Positions 54,823-64,000 of a stretch of DNA of 64,000 nucleotides are shown here, piece by piece. The number at the start of each line of letters is the position of its first letter. Position 1 is the stretch's first letter. The stretch is taken from positions 32,939,501-33,003,500 of the forward strand of contig NC_073361.2 in the NCBI RefSeq assembly GCF_027580225.2. Direction: 5' to 3'. Both the position numbers and the translations under genes were made by a program. The notes under the pieces are model-generated. The model did no database searches, was not told the DNA's origin, and saw nothing but the letters and a program-made list of their open reading frames with translations. This stretch comes from Misgurnus anguillicaudatus. Taxonomy: Eukaryota; Chordata; Actinopteri; Cypriniformes; Cobitidae.

Positions 54823-55039
54823 TTAATTTCGTTGTACTTGTTACAATGACAATACATTTGAACTTGAACTTGATAAATACACAAAGACTAAACAAGGAAT
54901 AGGTGAGATGAGCAATCAGTTCGTGAAAAGTCCAGGTGACGTATTGGAGACAAACTCAAAACACGACACGGACTAGGCGTGACAGTAGACCATGCAAATC
55001 TTCCCAAGTCACCCAAAACAACTACATTGCTTCATTCTA

Positions 55040-55820
55040 CTGACGCAAAGACTAAACAAGCCAGGTCAGTACTTGGATGGGAGACCACCTGGGAAAACCT
55101 GGTTGCTGCTGGTAGAGCAGTTGTAGCCTAGTGGTTAGAGTGCCGGGCTTCTAACCCGAGCGTTGCTGGTTCGAGGCTCATGACCGGCGGGTTGCGACTG
55201 TGGTGCCCTTGAGCAAGGCACCTTAACCCTAATTGCTCCCCGGGCGCGATTTTGACGTTGTTCTTGATAGCTGCCCACTGCTCCGGGTGTTTGTGTGTTC
55301 ACGACTTGCAGTGCGTGTGTTCACTATTCACTGGATGGGTTAAATGCAGAGGTCACATTCCAAGTATGGGTTACCATACATTGGCAAATACTCACTTCAC
55401 TTTCACTCTTTCACTTTCACTAGAGGTGTTAGTGAGACCAGCAGGGGGTGCTCACCCTGTGGTTTGTGTGGATCCTAACACCCCAGTATAGTGATGGGGA
55501 CACTATACTGTCAAAAAAGCACCGTCCTTCGGATGAAACGTTAAACTGAGGTCCTGACTCTCTGTGGTCATTAAAAATTCCAGGATGTCCTTCGAAAAAG
55601 AGTAGGGGTGTGCCCCGACATCCTGGCCAAACTTGCCCATTGGCCTACTAATCATCCCTCATACTAATTGGCTATATCACTCTGTCTCCTCTCCACTAAT
55701 AAGCTGGTATGTGGTGGGTGTTCTGGTGCAATATGGCTGCTGTCGCATCATCCAAGTGGAGGAGGAGATTCCCCCATTCATATGTAAAGCGCTTTGAGTA
55801 CTGAGTATTATAATTAATCA
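55040..55820 (+). mobile_element. 5S-rRNA-derived SINE (SINE3-like)
   Basis: GTCAGTACTTGGATGGGAGA followed by CCACCTGGGAAAACC matches the 3' half of 5S rRNA. The body continues at 55436 with GACCAGCAGGGGGTGCTCAC, GTCCTTCGGATGAAACGTTA, AACTGAGGTCCTGACTCTCT and ends at TATGTAAAGCGCTTTGAGTA. This is the order of zebrafish SINE3. The 5' part of the 5S head is diverged. Interrupted at 55118-55430 by another SINE. Confidence 0.85.
55118..55430 (+). mobile_element. tRNA-derived SINE nested in the 5S SINE
   Basis: GTAGCCTAGTGGTTAGAG (A box) and GCTGGTTCGAGGCTC (B box) form the tRNA head. The body has CCTTGAGCAAGGCACC and ATTGCTCCCCGGGCGC. The tail has GGGTTAAATGCAGAGGTCAC and repeated TTTCACT. TAGAG flanks both sides (55113-55117 and 55431-55435). 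Removing it rejoins the SINE3 body. Confidence 0.88.
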
Positions 55821-56303
55821 AAGCCCCATATTTCACAATCATAATACACTATAGGGGTGACCATGCAATCAAACAAAAACAAGGCTTGAGTGTAGCTGAT
55901 TTTTTGCTTACAAACAAACCTTAGCAAAGAAAACATTGCTTTCTTGCCTTGGTTTGCTAGATGCTGTCGGGTTTTTCACCATGACAATTTTGGTGTAAAC
56001 CACATACCCAGGTATTTGTAACAGTTAACTACCTCTGTTTGCTCATCAACAAAATACCATTTCTCATTTTTATTCAGCTGCCCCCCTCTTCTAAAAGCCA
56101 TAATTTTTGTTTTACTCAAGGTGTCACTTCACGCTGGCTGGGCAGAGACACAGAACCTGGTTATCGGGAGGGGGTGGGGTTTTCTGTGCAGGCAAGGAGT
56201 TATAGGTTTCAAAGCGTGCAAAAAAGTTTTTGAGGGTCTGGATTCCCTGCCACAGGCCTCTTGTGTCTCTGCTGTTTTTGCAGTTGTCAGCTATTTTTTC
56301 ACT
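55821..56303. other. Unassigned spacer
   Basis: No supported feature. Short frames only. The right part from about 56190 (GTTTCAAAGCGTGC) precedes the abrupt start of L2 homology. Confidence 0.4.
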
Positions 56304-57079
56304 CGGACTCAATATTAATGACATCGAAATATCACCCCAGAGCGATGCCGTTTCAGACCATTGCCTTGTGTCATACACAATCCTTCTAGATAGGACCGCT
56401 CAGTCTACAGCATGCTACAGATTAGCCAGAACAATAATTTCCACCACTAAAGATAGCTTTATTAGCACTCTTCCAGACCTGTCTCAAATGAAACATGTAG
56501 CAGATAACCGTGAAGATCTGGATATTATAATAGAAAACCTGAACAACGTCTGCTCTAACACATTGGATTCTGTTGCTCCCATTCGAAAAAAGAGAATCAA
56601 AGAAAAACCGCCAGCTCCATGGTATGACCATCATACTGCAGCCCTTAAAAAAGTAGCTAGAAAAATGGAAAGAAACTACCGAAGCACAAAGTTAGAGGTA
56701 TGGCGTTCAGCATGGAAAGAGAGTGCTCAACACTACAGACAGGCTATTTAAACTGCCAGATCTACCTATCTCAGTACGCTTATTAAAGAAAATCATAATA
56801 ACCCTTGTTTCCTATTTAGCACAGTTGCGAAACTGACTACAAACAAAGAACAAACAGAAACCAATAGTAAACTCCAACACAATAGTGATCACTACATGAA
56901 CTTCTTTACTAACAAAATTATGTTTATTAGGGAAAACATAGAAACTACGCAAGCAGTCACCACTCTACCCAATAGTACATTTTCCACTAGATTACCAACG
57001 AACATCTTGAGTCATTTAAACCTACTACAATAGAAGAGCTCTCTAAATTAGTAACGTCATCCAAATCATCGTCCAGCAA
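56304..57079 (+). pseudogene. L2 ORF2 fragment, residues ~249-507
   Basis: Starts [20 protein letters not shown] (residue ~249 of the intact copy at 49653) and follows it through [24 protein letters not shown] interrupts the frame at RQAI, a one-base deletion follows near TRLP, and homology ends at SSKSSS. It covers the endonuclease C-terminus and the linker to reverse transcriptase. The next part of the same ORF appears at 63788, same strand. Confidence 0.93.
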
Positions 57080-57335
57080 ATGATACTGCCCACAATGTGC
57101 ATGTTTTCTCTCCTAGTTTCAAATACATTTAGAATTAAAACTGCAAGCAGTGTTGGAAGGGCCCTCGCACACATGACACCGCCACGCCGTGGCATAAGAA
57201 TGAAAGGGAACAGTAGTAAATAGGCATTTAAGCATGTAAACATAGGTGAACCATTTAAAAGTGTAGTATAATGTGCCACATTTCCTTTTGCTAATTACAA
57301 ATGACAGCGAGGTAGCATCGTGTAAGATAGCATGA

Positions 57336-57384
57336 GAGAGAGAGAGAGAGAGAGAGAGTGAGTGAGAGAGAGAGTGAGTGAGTG
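57336..57384. repeat. (GA)n microsatellite
   Basis: GAGAGA tract with GTGAGTGA interruptions. Confidence 0.95.
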
Positions 57385-57499
57385 TGGGTATGAGTGACTA
57401 CATGTAAGTATTGGCACGTAGATGTGTTCAGTCCAGGACTCTTATCAATCATGTGAAGTTTGGGACAAATCCGACATTGCATTATTATTGTAAACATGT

Positions 57500-58070
57500 T
57501 ACTTCCTGTTACCAGCTGGTGGCGCTATGACCATAACTGACTATTGGCATCATAAGTGACTATGACATGTAGATGTGTTCAGTCCTGGACTCTTATTAAT
57601 CATGTGAAGTTAGGGAAAGATCGGACATTGCATAATCAGTGTAAACATGTCACTTCCTGTTGCCAGCTGGTGGCGCTATGACCATAAGTGACTATTTACA
57701 TGTCGATGTGTTCAGTCCAGGACTCTTATTAATCATGTGAAGTTAGGGAAAGATTGGACATTGCATAATCAGTGTAAATATGTCACTTCCTGTTGCCAGC
57801 TGGTGGCGCTATAACCATAAGTGACTATTGACATGTAGATGTGTTAAGTCCAGGACTCTTATTAATCATGTGAAGTTTGGGACAAATCAGACATTGCATA
57901 ATCATTGTAAACATGTCACTTCCTGTTGCCAGCTGGTGGCGCTATAACCATAAGTGACTATTGACATGTAGATGTGTTCAGGTCAGGACTCTTAGCAATC
58001 ATGTGAAGTTTGGGACAGATCGGACACTGTATGCCTGAGTTCCAGCAACCTGTTTCATAGCGAAACATCA
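57500..58070 (+). repeat. 133-150-bp tandem repeat, about 4 units
   Basis: GCCAGCTGGTGGCGCTAT recurs at 57513, 57663, 57797 and 57930, and once more diverged at 58431. Each unit includes GTGACTAT, ACATGTAGATGTGTTCAG and AATCATGTGAAGTTTGGGA. Non-coding. Confidence 0.92.
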
Positions 58071-58775
58071 AACTTTGGCTGTCCGAAACAGACACAAATT
58101 TTAATATAGAATCAAATCCTTCGCAATTTAGCATCACAAAGGCCTTAAGATGAGACTCGCTAAATATGATGATGATCAGACGAAAACTGTAGGAGGAGTT
58201 AGTTAAAGTATGACTGCTGGAAATGTGAAAAACTGAGCCAAAATCTGAGAAATAATTCAAAATAGCTGACTTCCTGTTTGGTTTAGGGCGTTGCTCCTAA
58301 AGAGACTTTTTTGTAGTGCTTGTAATAATTCATGAGCATACCGAAATTCGTACATGTAAGTTAAACACAGTCCAAGGGCTGCTTCATTCAATATTTGAAA
58401 GTGGCACTAAAACATGTTCCTTCGGGTTGCCAGCTGGTGGTGCTATGGCTATAAATTAAAATTGTTATGTAGATGTGTTCAGGTAAGGACTCTTAGCAAT
58501 CATGTGAAATTTGGGACAGATCGGACATTGTATGCATGAGTTCCAGCAACTTCCTGTTTCATTGGAAAACATCAAACTTTGTCGGGCCAGAACCGACACA
58601 AATTTTTACGTAGAGCAATTTAGCATCACAAAGGCCTAAAGTTGACACTCACCAAATATGAAGATGATCCGACGAAAACTGTAGGAGGAGTTAGTTAAAG
58701 TATGACGCCTGGAAATGACAAAAACTCAGAATAGCTGACTTCCTGTTTGGTTTACGGCTTCGCTCCAAGACACTT

Positions 58776-59686
58776 TTTTGTAGGTCTTGTCATGCTCTCT
58801 GGGATGGTCCTCAAATGGTTTAAAACATACCTAAAAGGAAGAGGTTACTATGTGAACATAGGTAACCATAAATCTGAGTGGACATCCATGACATGTGGAG
58901 TCCCAAAGGGTTCAATTCTTGCACCGCTTCTGTTTAATTTGTATATGCTCCCACTTGGTCAAATAATGAAAAAGAACCAAATTGCTTACCACAGCTATGC
59001 AGATGACACCCAGATATACTTAGCCCTGTCACCTAATGACTACAGCCCCATTGACTCTCTATGTAAATGCATTGATGAAATTAACTGTTGGATGCGTCAA
59101 AACTTCCTCCAGTTAAACAAAGACAAAACTGAAGTCATTGTATTTGGAAATAAAGATGAAACTCTCAAAGTTAACACATACCTTGACTCTAGGGATCTAA
59201 AGACACAAAATAAAGTCAGAAATCTTGGTGTAATTTTAGAGTCTGACCTTAATTTCAGTAGTCACGTGAAAGCAATAAGCAAATCAGCTTACGACCATCT
59301 CAGAAATATTGCCAGAATTAGCTGTTTTGTCTCAAGACAGGACTTAGAGAAACTTGTTCATGCTTTCATCACCAGCAGGGTGGATTACTGCAATGGACTC
59401 CTTACGGGGATCCCCAAAAAGAACATTAGACAGCTGCAGCTCATACAAAACACTGCTGCCAGAATTCTGACCAGAACCAAAAAATCTGAGCACATCACTT
59501 CAGTCCTCAGGTCCTTACACTGGGTTCCAGTTACATTTACAATAGTTTAAAAGTATTACTACTAGTTTATAAATCACTTCATGGCTTATGACCCTAATAC
59601 ATGACTGATATGCTAACTGAATATAAACCTAACAGATTACTCAGATCATTAGGATCCGGTCAGTTAGAAATACCAAGGGTTTACTC
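58776..59686 (+). pseudogene. L2-group reverse transcriptase fragment
   Basis: MVLKWFKTYLKGRGYYVNIG, GVPKGSILAPLLFNLYMLPL, YHSYADDTQIYLALSP (intact catalytic YADD), WMRQNFLQLNKDKTEVIVFG, VRNLGVILESDLNFSSHVKA, KLVHAFITSRVDYCNGLLTG and ILTRTKKSEHITSVLRSLHW follow in the expected order. A frame change after HWVPV leads to decayed KSLHGL, LTEYKPNRLLRSLGSG and QLEIPRVYS. The N-terminal reverse transcriptase and the endonuclease are missing. Confidence 0.92.
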
Positions 59687-60501
59687 AGTGCTTTAAGTGG
59701 CCCAAAAGAGGTGCCGGTACTCTATTTTTTTTTGCTGACTCGACTCCTATATTGAAGGGGTTTTATATTTAGCAGTCAACAGACGACCTTGTAAAAAATA
59801 ATTAATCCTTTTATAAATTTGTGGATTTGCTTGAGCTAGAAATAGCTACTGAACATAAATAAAATGTGCAAAAGGATTTTGAAAAAATACCATTAGAAAG
59901 AGCTATTGTAGAAAGAGTTTTTGAACATAAATAAAATGTGCAAAAGGTAGATATGTGAGTAAAATTTTCAGCATGGTTAAATGCTAAAACTAGTGGTTCA
60001 GATAGAAAAAGCTTGAAAAAAAAAACATTAAAATGACACCAAGACCATGTATATGGGGTCAAGAATAACAAAATACTGGCCATTTGAAACTCTAAAGTCA
60101 TTTATTTTGTCCCATTTTTTTCCATTTTGCGGGTGGTAAAACTACTGTGCACCGCACGTCGTTCAAATTCATTGAAATTTCGTTTACTTTTAGTTTAGCA
60201 ATTAAACTAAATGTATATTACAATTTCAAGAATGTTTTCTGCACATCGCCTGAGGAAATCCGAAGTTGCGTCGAGGGGAACCAAACTGAAAGCCGCGACA
60301 GCGGAGATTATCACGTACCTACAAGGCTTGCGTCTGACCTGCAGCTATCATTCTGGCTTGGTGGGATGTCAGCGAGTCCTCTGATTCTGACCTTGTTCTT
60401 TTACTACTCAGAGTCTAAAACAAGGAGGGCATATTACGTGTTCATTGTATTTTCATTTTAACCGAGCAGCTATGGTTGAGCGTTTCACACACAAACACAC
60501 A

Positions 60502-61799
60502 TGTCACAGGTGATGTTTTGAACCAACGACGGGCGGAACCCGTCTTCCACATCCTTGGTTGAACCGACGACGGGCGGAACCCGTCTTCCACATTTCATTT
60601 CCGGGGTTTCCCCAAAGTCAAAATTAAGCCTGATTGCGCGCAGGTGGGGATAATTTACACAGCGGTTGCTAATAGGCTGACAAGGAGAAGAGTCAGTGTA
60701 TAAAAACACCTTTGAAGACTTCAAACGGGGTGTTGGTGGTATACTTTGTGTACGCTGTGTTGCTGCTTTGCAGACGGACCACGCTGGTCGGATCGCTCTC
60801 CTGGGGAAGAGAGGAAGAGACAATCAGCTGACGAAGGAATATTGTGGAGTTTCAGTGAGAAAGAGTGGACACAGAGCCATCAAGAGCGCAGTGAACAGAG
60901 GTTATTGGCAACAAAGCGTGAGTAACCGCTGTGGTACTTATCTGTACATAACTTGTATGAAGAGTTGTCCTGGTGTGTGCTTTTTGTGTTTCTTGAGGTC
61001 CCTGGCCCCACTGGAGAGGAAAGCGTGGGTGAGCCGCGGGTTGACCGGAAGCACGAGGACCCCCTTTCACTGTGAGTAACGTAACCTGTGAAATAAACCT
61101 GTTCTGTGCTTATAGCAACTACCTACCTGAAACCAGTGAAGTTTTGTGTGGGAACGAGGATCCCCCGGCACTGTGAGTAATGCAACCTGTGAAATAAACC
61201 TGTGCTGTGCTTATAGCAACTACCTACCTGAACCAGTGAAGCTCTGTGTGGGAACGAGGATCCCCCGGCATTGTGAGTAATGCCACCTGTGAACTAAACC
61301 TGTACTGTGCTTATAGCAACTACCTACCTGAACCAGTGAAGCTCTGTGTGGGAACGAGGATCCCCCGGCACTGTGAGTAATGCAACCTGTGAAATAAACC
61401 TGTGCTGTGCTTATAGCATCTACCTACCTGCATCAGTGAAGCTCTGTGTGGGAACGAGGATCCCCCGGCACTGTGAGTAGCAAAGGAGTACTTACCCTGG
61501 TCTGACTGTGTTTGATTCTGCCTCCAGGAGAAGCGGAGCGCGCCACGGATTGCTGGGCCAGAGCCGCGGTCCCCAGTCTTTTCCCCAAGTGGCCCTGGAG
61601 GCAAAGAAGAGCCACATTAGTCTTAAATTTCCCTTTTTCCCTTCCCCCTTTTCCCTTTTTAAATATTTAATAAAGTTTATTTTAATTATAGTACACTGGT
61701 CTGTCTGGTCATTGGGGTGGTCTTGGGAACCTCCTCGAGGTGGAAGAACTGAGAGGGGTGTGACCTTTAGTTTATTCGGGTCCACCCCCGGCCGTGACA
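60502..61799 (+). mobile_element. Solo LTR, second copy of the 16819 family
   Basis: TGTCACAGGTGATGTTTTGA start and GGCCGTGACA end. CACA flanks both sides, though the left context is itself CA-rich. Nearly identical to 16819-19149 over the first ~550 bp and last ~350 bp. It lacks about 0.7 kb after TTGACCGGAAGCACG and has four ~100-bp units instead of eight. TATA and AATAAA are conserved. Solo: no internal region adjoins it. Confidence 0.85.
61113..61480 (+). repeat. ~100-bp tandem repeat, four units
   Basis: TAGCAACTACC (TAGCATCTACC in the last unit) at 61113, 61214, 61314 and 61414. Same unit as 18061-18830. Confidence 0.95.
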
Positions 61800-62108
61800 C
61801 ACACCTCTCCAGAGCACGTTGACACTGACTGAAGGACGCATGCGCTTTTAACTTGTAAACGCAAGGGTGTATGGGTAATGTAGTCTCTGCTCTCGGTGGA
61901 ACGAATTAGGAAACGTACATTAAGGGCGCTCTGAAAAGCGGCAGCGCAGCCAAATGATTAAATTAAACCTCTGATTTTTAAACAGATGAGCGTTCCGGTA
62001 CGCTAAAAGCACGTTCTGGGCGCACGTAGAGGTGGTGGTACGCTCAAGAGCTATTTTTAGAAGTGGCGGTACTGAGTACCGGGGCGTTCCGGCCCACTTA
62101 AAGCACTG

Positions 62109-62259
62109 GGTTTACTCAAAACAAGGTGCGTCAGCATTTAGTTATTATGCCACCTGTAGCTGGAATCAGCTTCCAGAAGAGATCAGATGTGCTTCAACAG
62201 TAAACACTTTTAAATCTAGATTAAAAACACATCCATTTAACTCTACATATACTGAATGA
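62109..62259 (+). pseudogene. L2-group LINE ORF C-terminus
   Basis: After the TSD, QGASAFSYYATCSWNQLPEE, IRCASTVNTFKSRLKTHPFN, then a stop. This is the C-terminal signature of L2-group ORF2 and continues the frame broken at 59686. Confidence 0.9.
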
Positions 62260-62830
62260 GCACTGTGCTGCTTCACACTGACTGCACTTTTAACTCAAGT
62301 CACTTTTACTTTCGTTTTATTCTTTTTAACATTTTAAACTGTTTTATTAAAATCACATTTATTTTCTTTAATTGTTATTTTAAATTCTCATGTATCTTTG
62401 TCTTTATTGCGATTGTATCGTGCATTTCTTATTTTTACATTTTCTTTTTTATATATTGTTTTCTCATTTATGTGTAAAGCACTTTGAATGAACTGTGTGT
62501 ATGAAATGTGCTATACAAATAAACTTGCCTTGCCTTGCCTTGCCTACAGAAGCGTACCGAATTTCATAATTGTACGTCAAACACAGTCCGAGGGCTGCTT
62601 CGTTGAAAATTTGTAGGTGGCGCTATAGAGCCATTTTCCACGCCTAATTCCAAAGCCTACACCACATGTAAATCTTCATCACTCTTGACATCTGTGCAAA
62701 ATTTCATGAGTTTTCGAGTATGTTTAGGCCCTCTAAAGTCCTGCTGAAGTCGGAGAAAAATAATAATAATAATAATAACTCCTTGAAGAACAATAGGGTC
62801 CTCACACCCCGGTGTACTCGGGCCCTAATA

Positions 62831-63787
62831 AATGACTGCGCCAAGGAGAGGGTACAGTTTCACTAATAATGTGTTTGTTTATTTTGCACGTGGTAGTAAA
62901 TCTTTTTAATTCTTTTGGTGTTAAAATACTTTTTTACACTAAACTAAAAAAGGAGGGTTGCTGCTATATTATTAATTTCACAGGAAAAATGCTGCAAAAA
63001 AGTGGGGAAAAAACTACAGATAGATTGACAAAATAAAAAATAAAGCAACTGAAACAGTTTAAAAAAGTATTGAACTTTAAACTAAAACCTGTTACTATTG
63101 GCTTATCTACACTTTAGAAAACGTATTATGAGTCATGTTTGTCTTTTGGATAATGAGCTGTAAAGCTGAGGTACTGGTAGTTATGTCATTTGATCTCCAC
63201 TGACTTCCCCACAAGTCAAGAAAAACACAGCTGGAATACGACCTGTGTGAAGAGCTCCTGCCTACCTGTCTGTCTGTTGGCGATGTGTGTTTCACTGTTG
63301 CTCACAGATGCAGAGGAGGAAGGGCAATCTGGGCAAATGCGACAAACTTTCCGCATCTGTCTTTGTCGCGCGCGCGCATTCCCGCGCAGCTTCCAAACCA
63401 CGGACAAGCGCGGACGGCTCCGTTCGACAAATACGCAGTACAAATGATTTCTTAAACAAATGATTACTTTACCAGGCTGTCAGAGCAGCACTGATTCGCG
63501 TCATTTACAGGACATTCACAAATTCAGGATAGATGAAGAAAAGTAATGGACTGTCTGATAAATCACCTGTGCACTGCTGCTTTTCTCACTCATTCGGAAC
63601 TTAAACTATGAAGACTACTGCCACCCACAGTCCGCTCGATTCAGCGCGGGGTTATTTGCGCTTAAATAGGTCAATCTAAATAATTAACAATGAGACTTTA
63701 CATTTTATTTTCTCCTGTCGCTCGGGCCCGAACTGCGCGTGGGCCCCTGGGCACGTGCCCATAATGCCCATTGGATAATCCGGCCCT
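62831..63787. other. Unassigned; hAT-like right end at its right edge
   Basis: No supported gene. The right edge ATTGGATAATCCGGCCCTG resembles an hAT terminus (inverted CAGGGCCGGATTATCC) directly bordering L2 sequence. A matching left end was not found. A (CG)n-containing stretch lies near 63370. Confidence 0.4.
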
Positions 63788-64000
63788 GATGAAAAGTTCC
63801 AATCAGGATTCAGGCCCCACCATAGCACACAGACAGCGTTGCTTAGAGTTACAAATGACCTCCTATTAACATCCGATCGTGGTGAAATCTCAATCCTTAT
63901 ATTACTAGACCTTAGTGCAGCCTTTGACACAATAGATCGCACAATCTTACTCAATAGACTAGAAAACTATGTTGGCATCAGTGGTCAGGCGTTAGCCTGG
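63788..64000 (+). pseudogene. L2 ORF2 fragment, residues ~600-669, runs off window
   Basis: [40 protein letters not shown] and [20 protein letters not shown] match the intact copy at 49653 and remain open to the end of the window. The first reverse transcriptase catalytic Asp (LLDLSAAFD) is present. Colinear with 56304-57079 apart from ~91 missing residues. Confidence 0.93.

Larger units (their letters stand above)
46933..54870 (+). mobile_element. Rex1-like LINE, 5'-truncated, split twice
   Basis: Coding part 46933-47579 continues at 53412-53440 (KAVTALNAAKP then stop) after removal of the hAT. The 3' UTR continues to 53906 and resumes at 54827. It ends GTTGTACTTGTTACAATGAC followed by a TTGAACTTGAACTTGA tail, the expected 3' end of this LINE group. 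5'-truncated in the palm of reverse transcriptase. Confidence 0.88.
46712..54984. mobile_element. LTR-like repeat expanded by nested insertions
   Basis: TGTCATGACACGGG at the left and CTAGGCGTGACA at the right are flanked by GTAGAC on both sides (46706-46711 and 54985-54990), a perfect 6-bp duplication. Only about 220 bp at the left and about 115 bp at the right belong to it. Everything between is a Rex1-like LINE and its own insertions. The left part has a 27-bp direct repeat (CACGAGGAGTAACAGGTAAG twice). Confidence 0.8.
59687..62108. mobile_element. hAT element inside the L2-group LINE
   Basis: CAGTGCTTTAAGTGGCCC at the left is inverted as GGCCCACTTAAAGCACTG (one mismatch). GGTTTACT flanks both (59679-59686 and 62109-62116). 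Removing it joins RVYS to the next LINE residues. Contains GCCGGTACTC and its inverted GAGTACCGG near the ends. Without the LTR inside, it is about 1.1 kb, non-autonomous. Confidence 0.95.
58776..62545 (+). mobile_element. L2-group LINE (TTGCC tail), split by an hAT
   Basis: 5'-truncated. RT coding 58776-59686 continues at 62109-62259 and ends GTGCTATACAAATAAACTTG followed by CCTTG repeats, a classic short-repeat tail of fish L2/CR1-group LINEs. Different subfamily from the one at 48961. Confidence 0.9.
57150..62830. mobile_element. Repeat with TGGCGCTAT tandem units, carrying nested elements
   Basis: Left border near GGAAGGGCCCTCGCACAC, right border near CCGGTGTACTCGGGCCCTAA, preceded by (AAT)n. 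These borders recur together in fish genomes in my recollection, but the superfamily is unclear. Flanking modules agree across the nested LINE: TTTTTTGTAG then ACCGAAATTCGTACATGTAA (58305-58360) versus CCGAATTTCATAATTGTACG (62568). Both are followed by AAACACAGTCC-AGGGCTGCTTC. Confidence 0.5.

Noticed and set aside
63676..63954. 92-codon minus-strand frame at the window end
   Set aside because: It is antisense to the L2 fragment, whose plus-strand translation matches the intact L2 protein.

Overview
This window looks like repeat-dense intergenic DNA from a teleost fish, most likely a cyprinid (zebrafish/carp/goldfish group). That assignment is inference. It rests on a 5S-rRNA-derived SINE of the SINE3 type, L2 and Rex1-like LINEs, hAT/piggyBac-type MITEs, a sushi-type chromodomain Gypsy and a BEL element, together with long A+T-rich spacers and many microsatellites. 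I found no host protein-coding gene, rRNA gene, convincing functional tRNA or CRISPR array. Nearly all long reading frames belong to transposable elements.

Layout. 0-9.9 kb: (TA)n, an hAT MITE with a perfect 8-bp target duplication (TSD), then a ~6 kb TA-flanked DNA element (2619-8641). That element holds exon-like pieces of a decayed DUF4806-like gene, a large foldback and an inverted exon copy. 9.9-21.3 kb: three members (one partial) of an unusual LTR family that starts TGTCAC and carries minisatellites; a fourth member lies at 60.5 kb. One sits inside an hAT MITE. Gypsy gag fragments and a large inverted repeat surround it. 21-28.3 kb: MITE ends, a (CTAT)n microsatellite and a solo LTR split by a TIR element. 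28.3-39.7 kb: a Rex1-like LINE split by a chromodomain Gypsy, whose 5' LTR is split by a 4.7 kb TA element that itself contains two smaller elements. The right edge of this assembly is tandemly duplicated (701 bp, two copies), and each unit carries a head-to-head telomere-like motif. 40-46.6 kb: a BEL element with a long open gag-protease frame, a pol cut off in reverse transcriptase, and a TTAA-flanked piggyBac-like insertion in its leader. 46.7-55 kb: an LTR-like repeat containing a Rex1-like LINE, which contains a 5.8 kb hAT, which contains an L2 LINE with an uninterrupted 1008-residue endonuclease/reverse transcriptase. 55-55.8 kb: a tRNA-derived SINE inside a 5S-derived SINE. 56.3-64 kb: an L2 copy that seems split by a 6.7 kb block. 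That block holds a minisatellite-bearing repeat, inside it a second L2-group LINE, inside that an hAT, inside that a solo LTR.

How the parts relate. The elements do not form a pathway; they record layered insertions. The order can be read because the TSDs and the reading frames of the split hosts rejoin. The only frames that look long and open enough to have been recently active are the L2 ORF (49653-52679, minus) and the BEL gag-protease ORF (40337-43435, minus). Family names rest on motif recognition without a database search.
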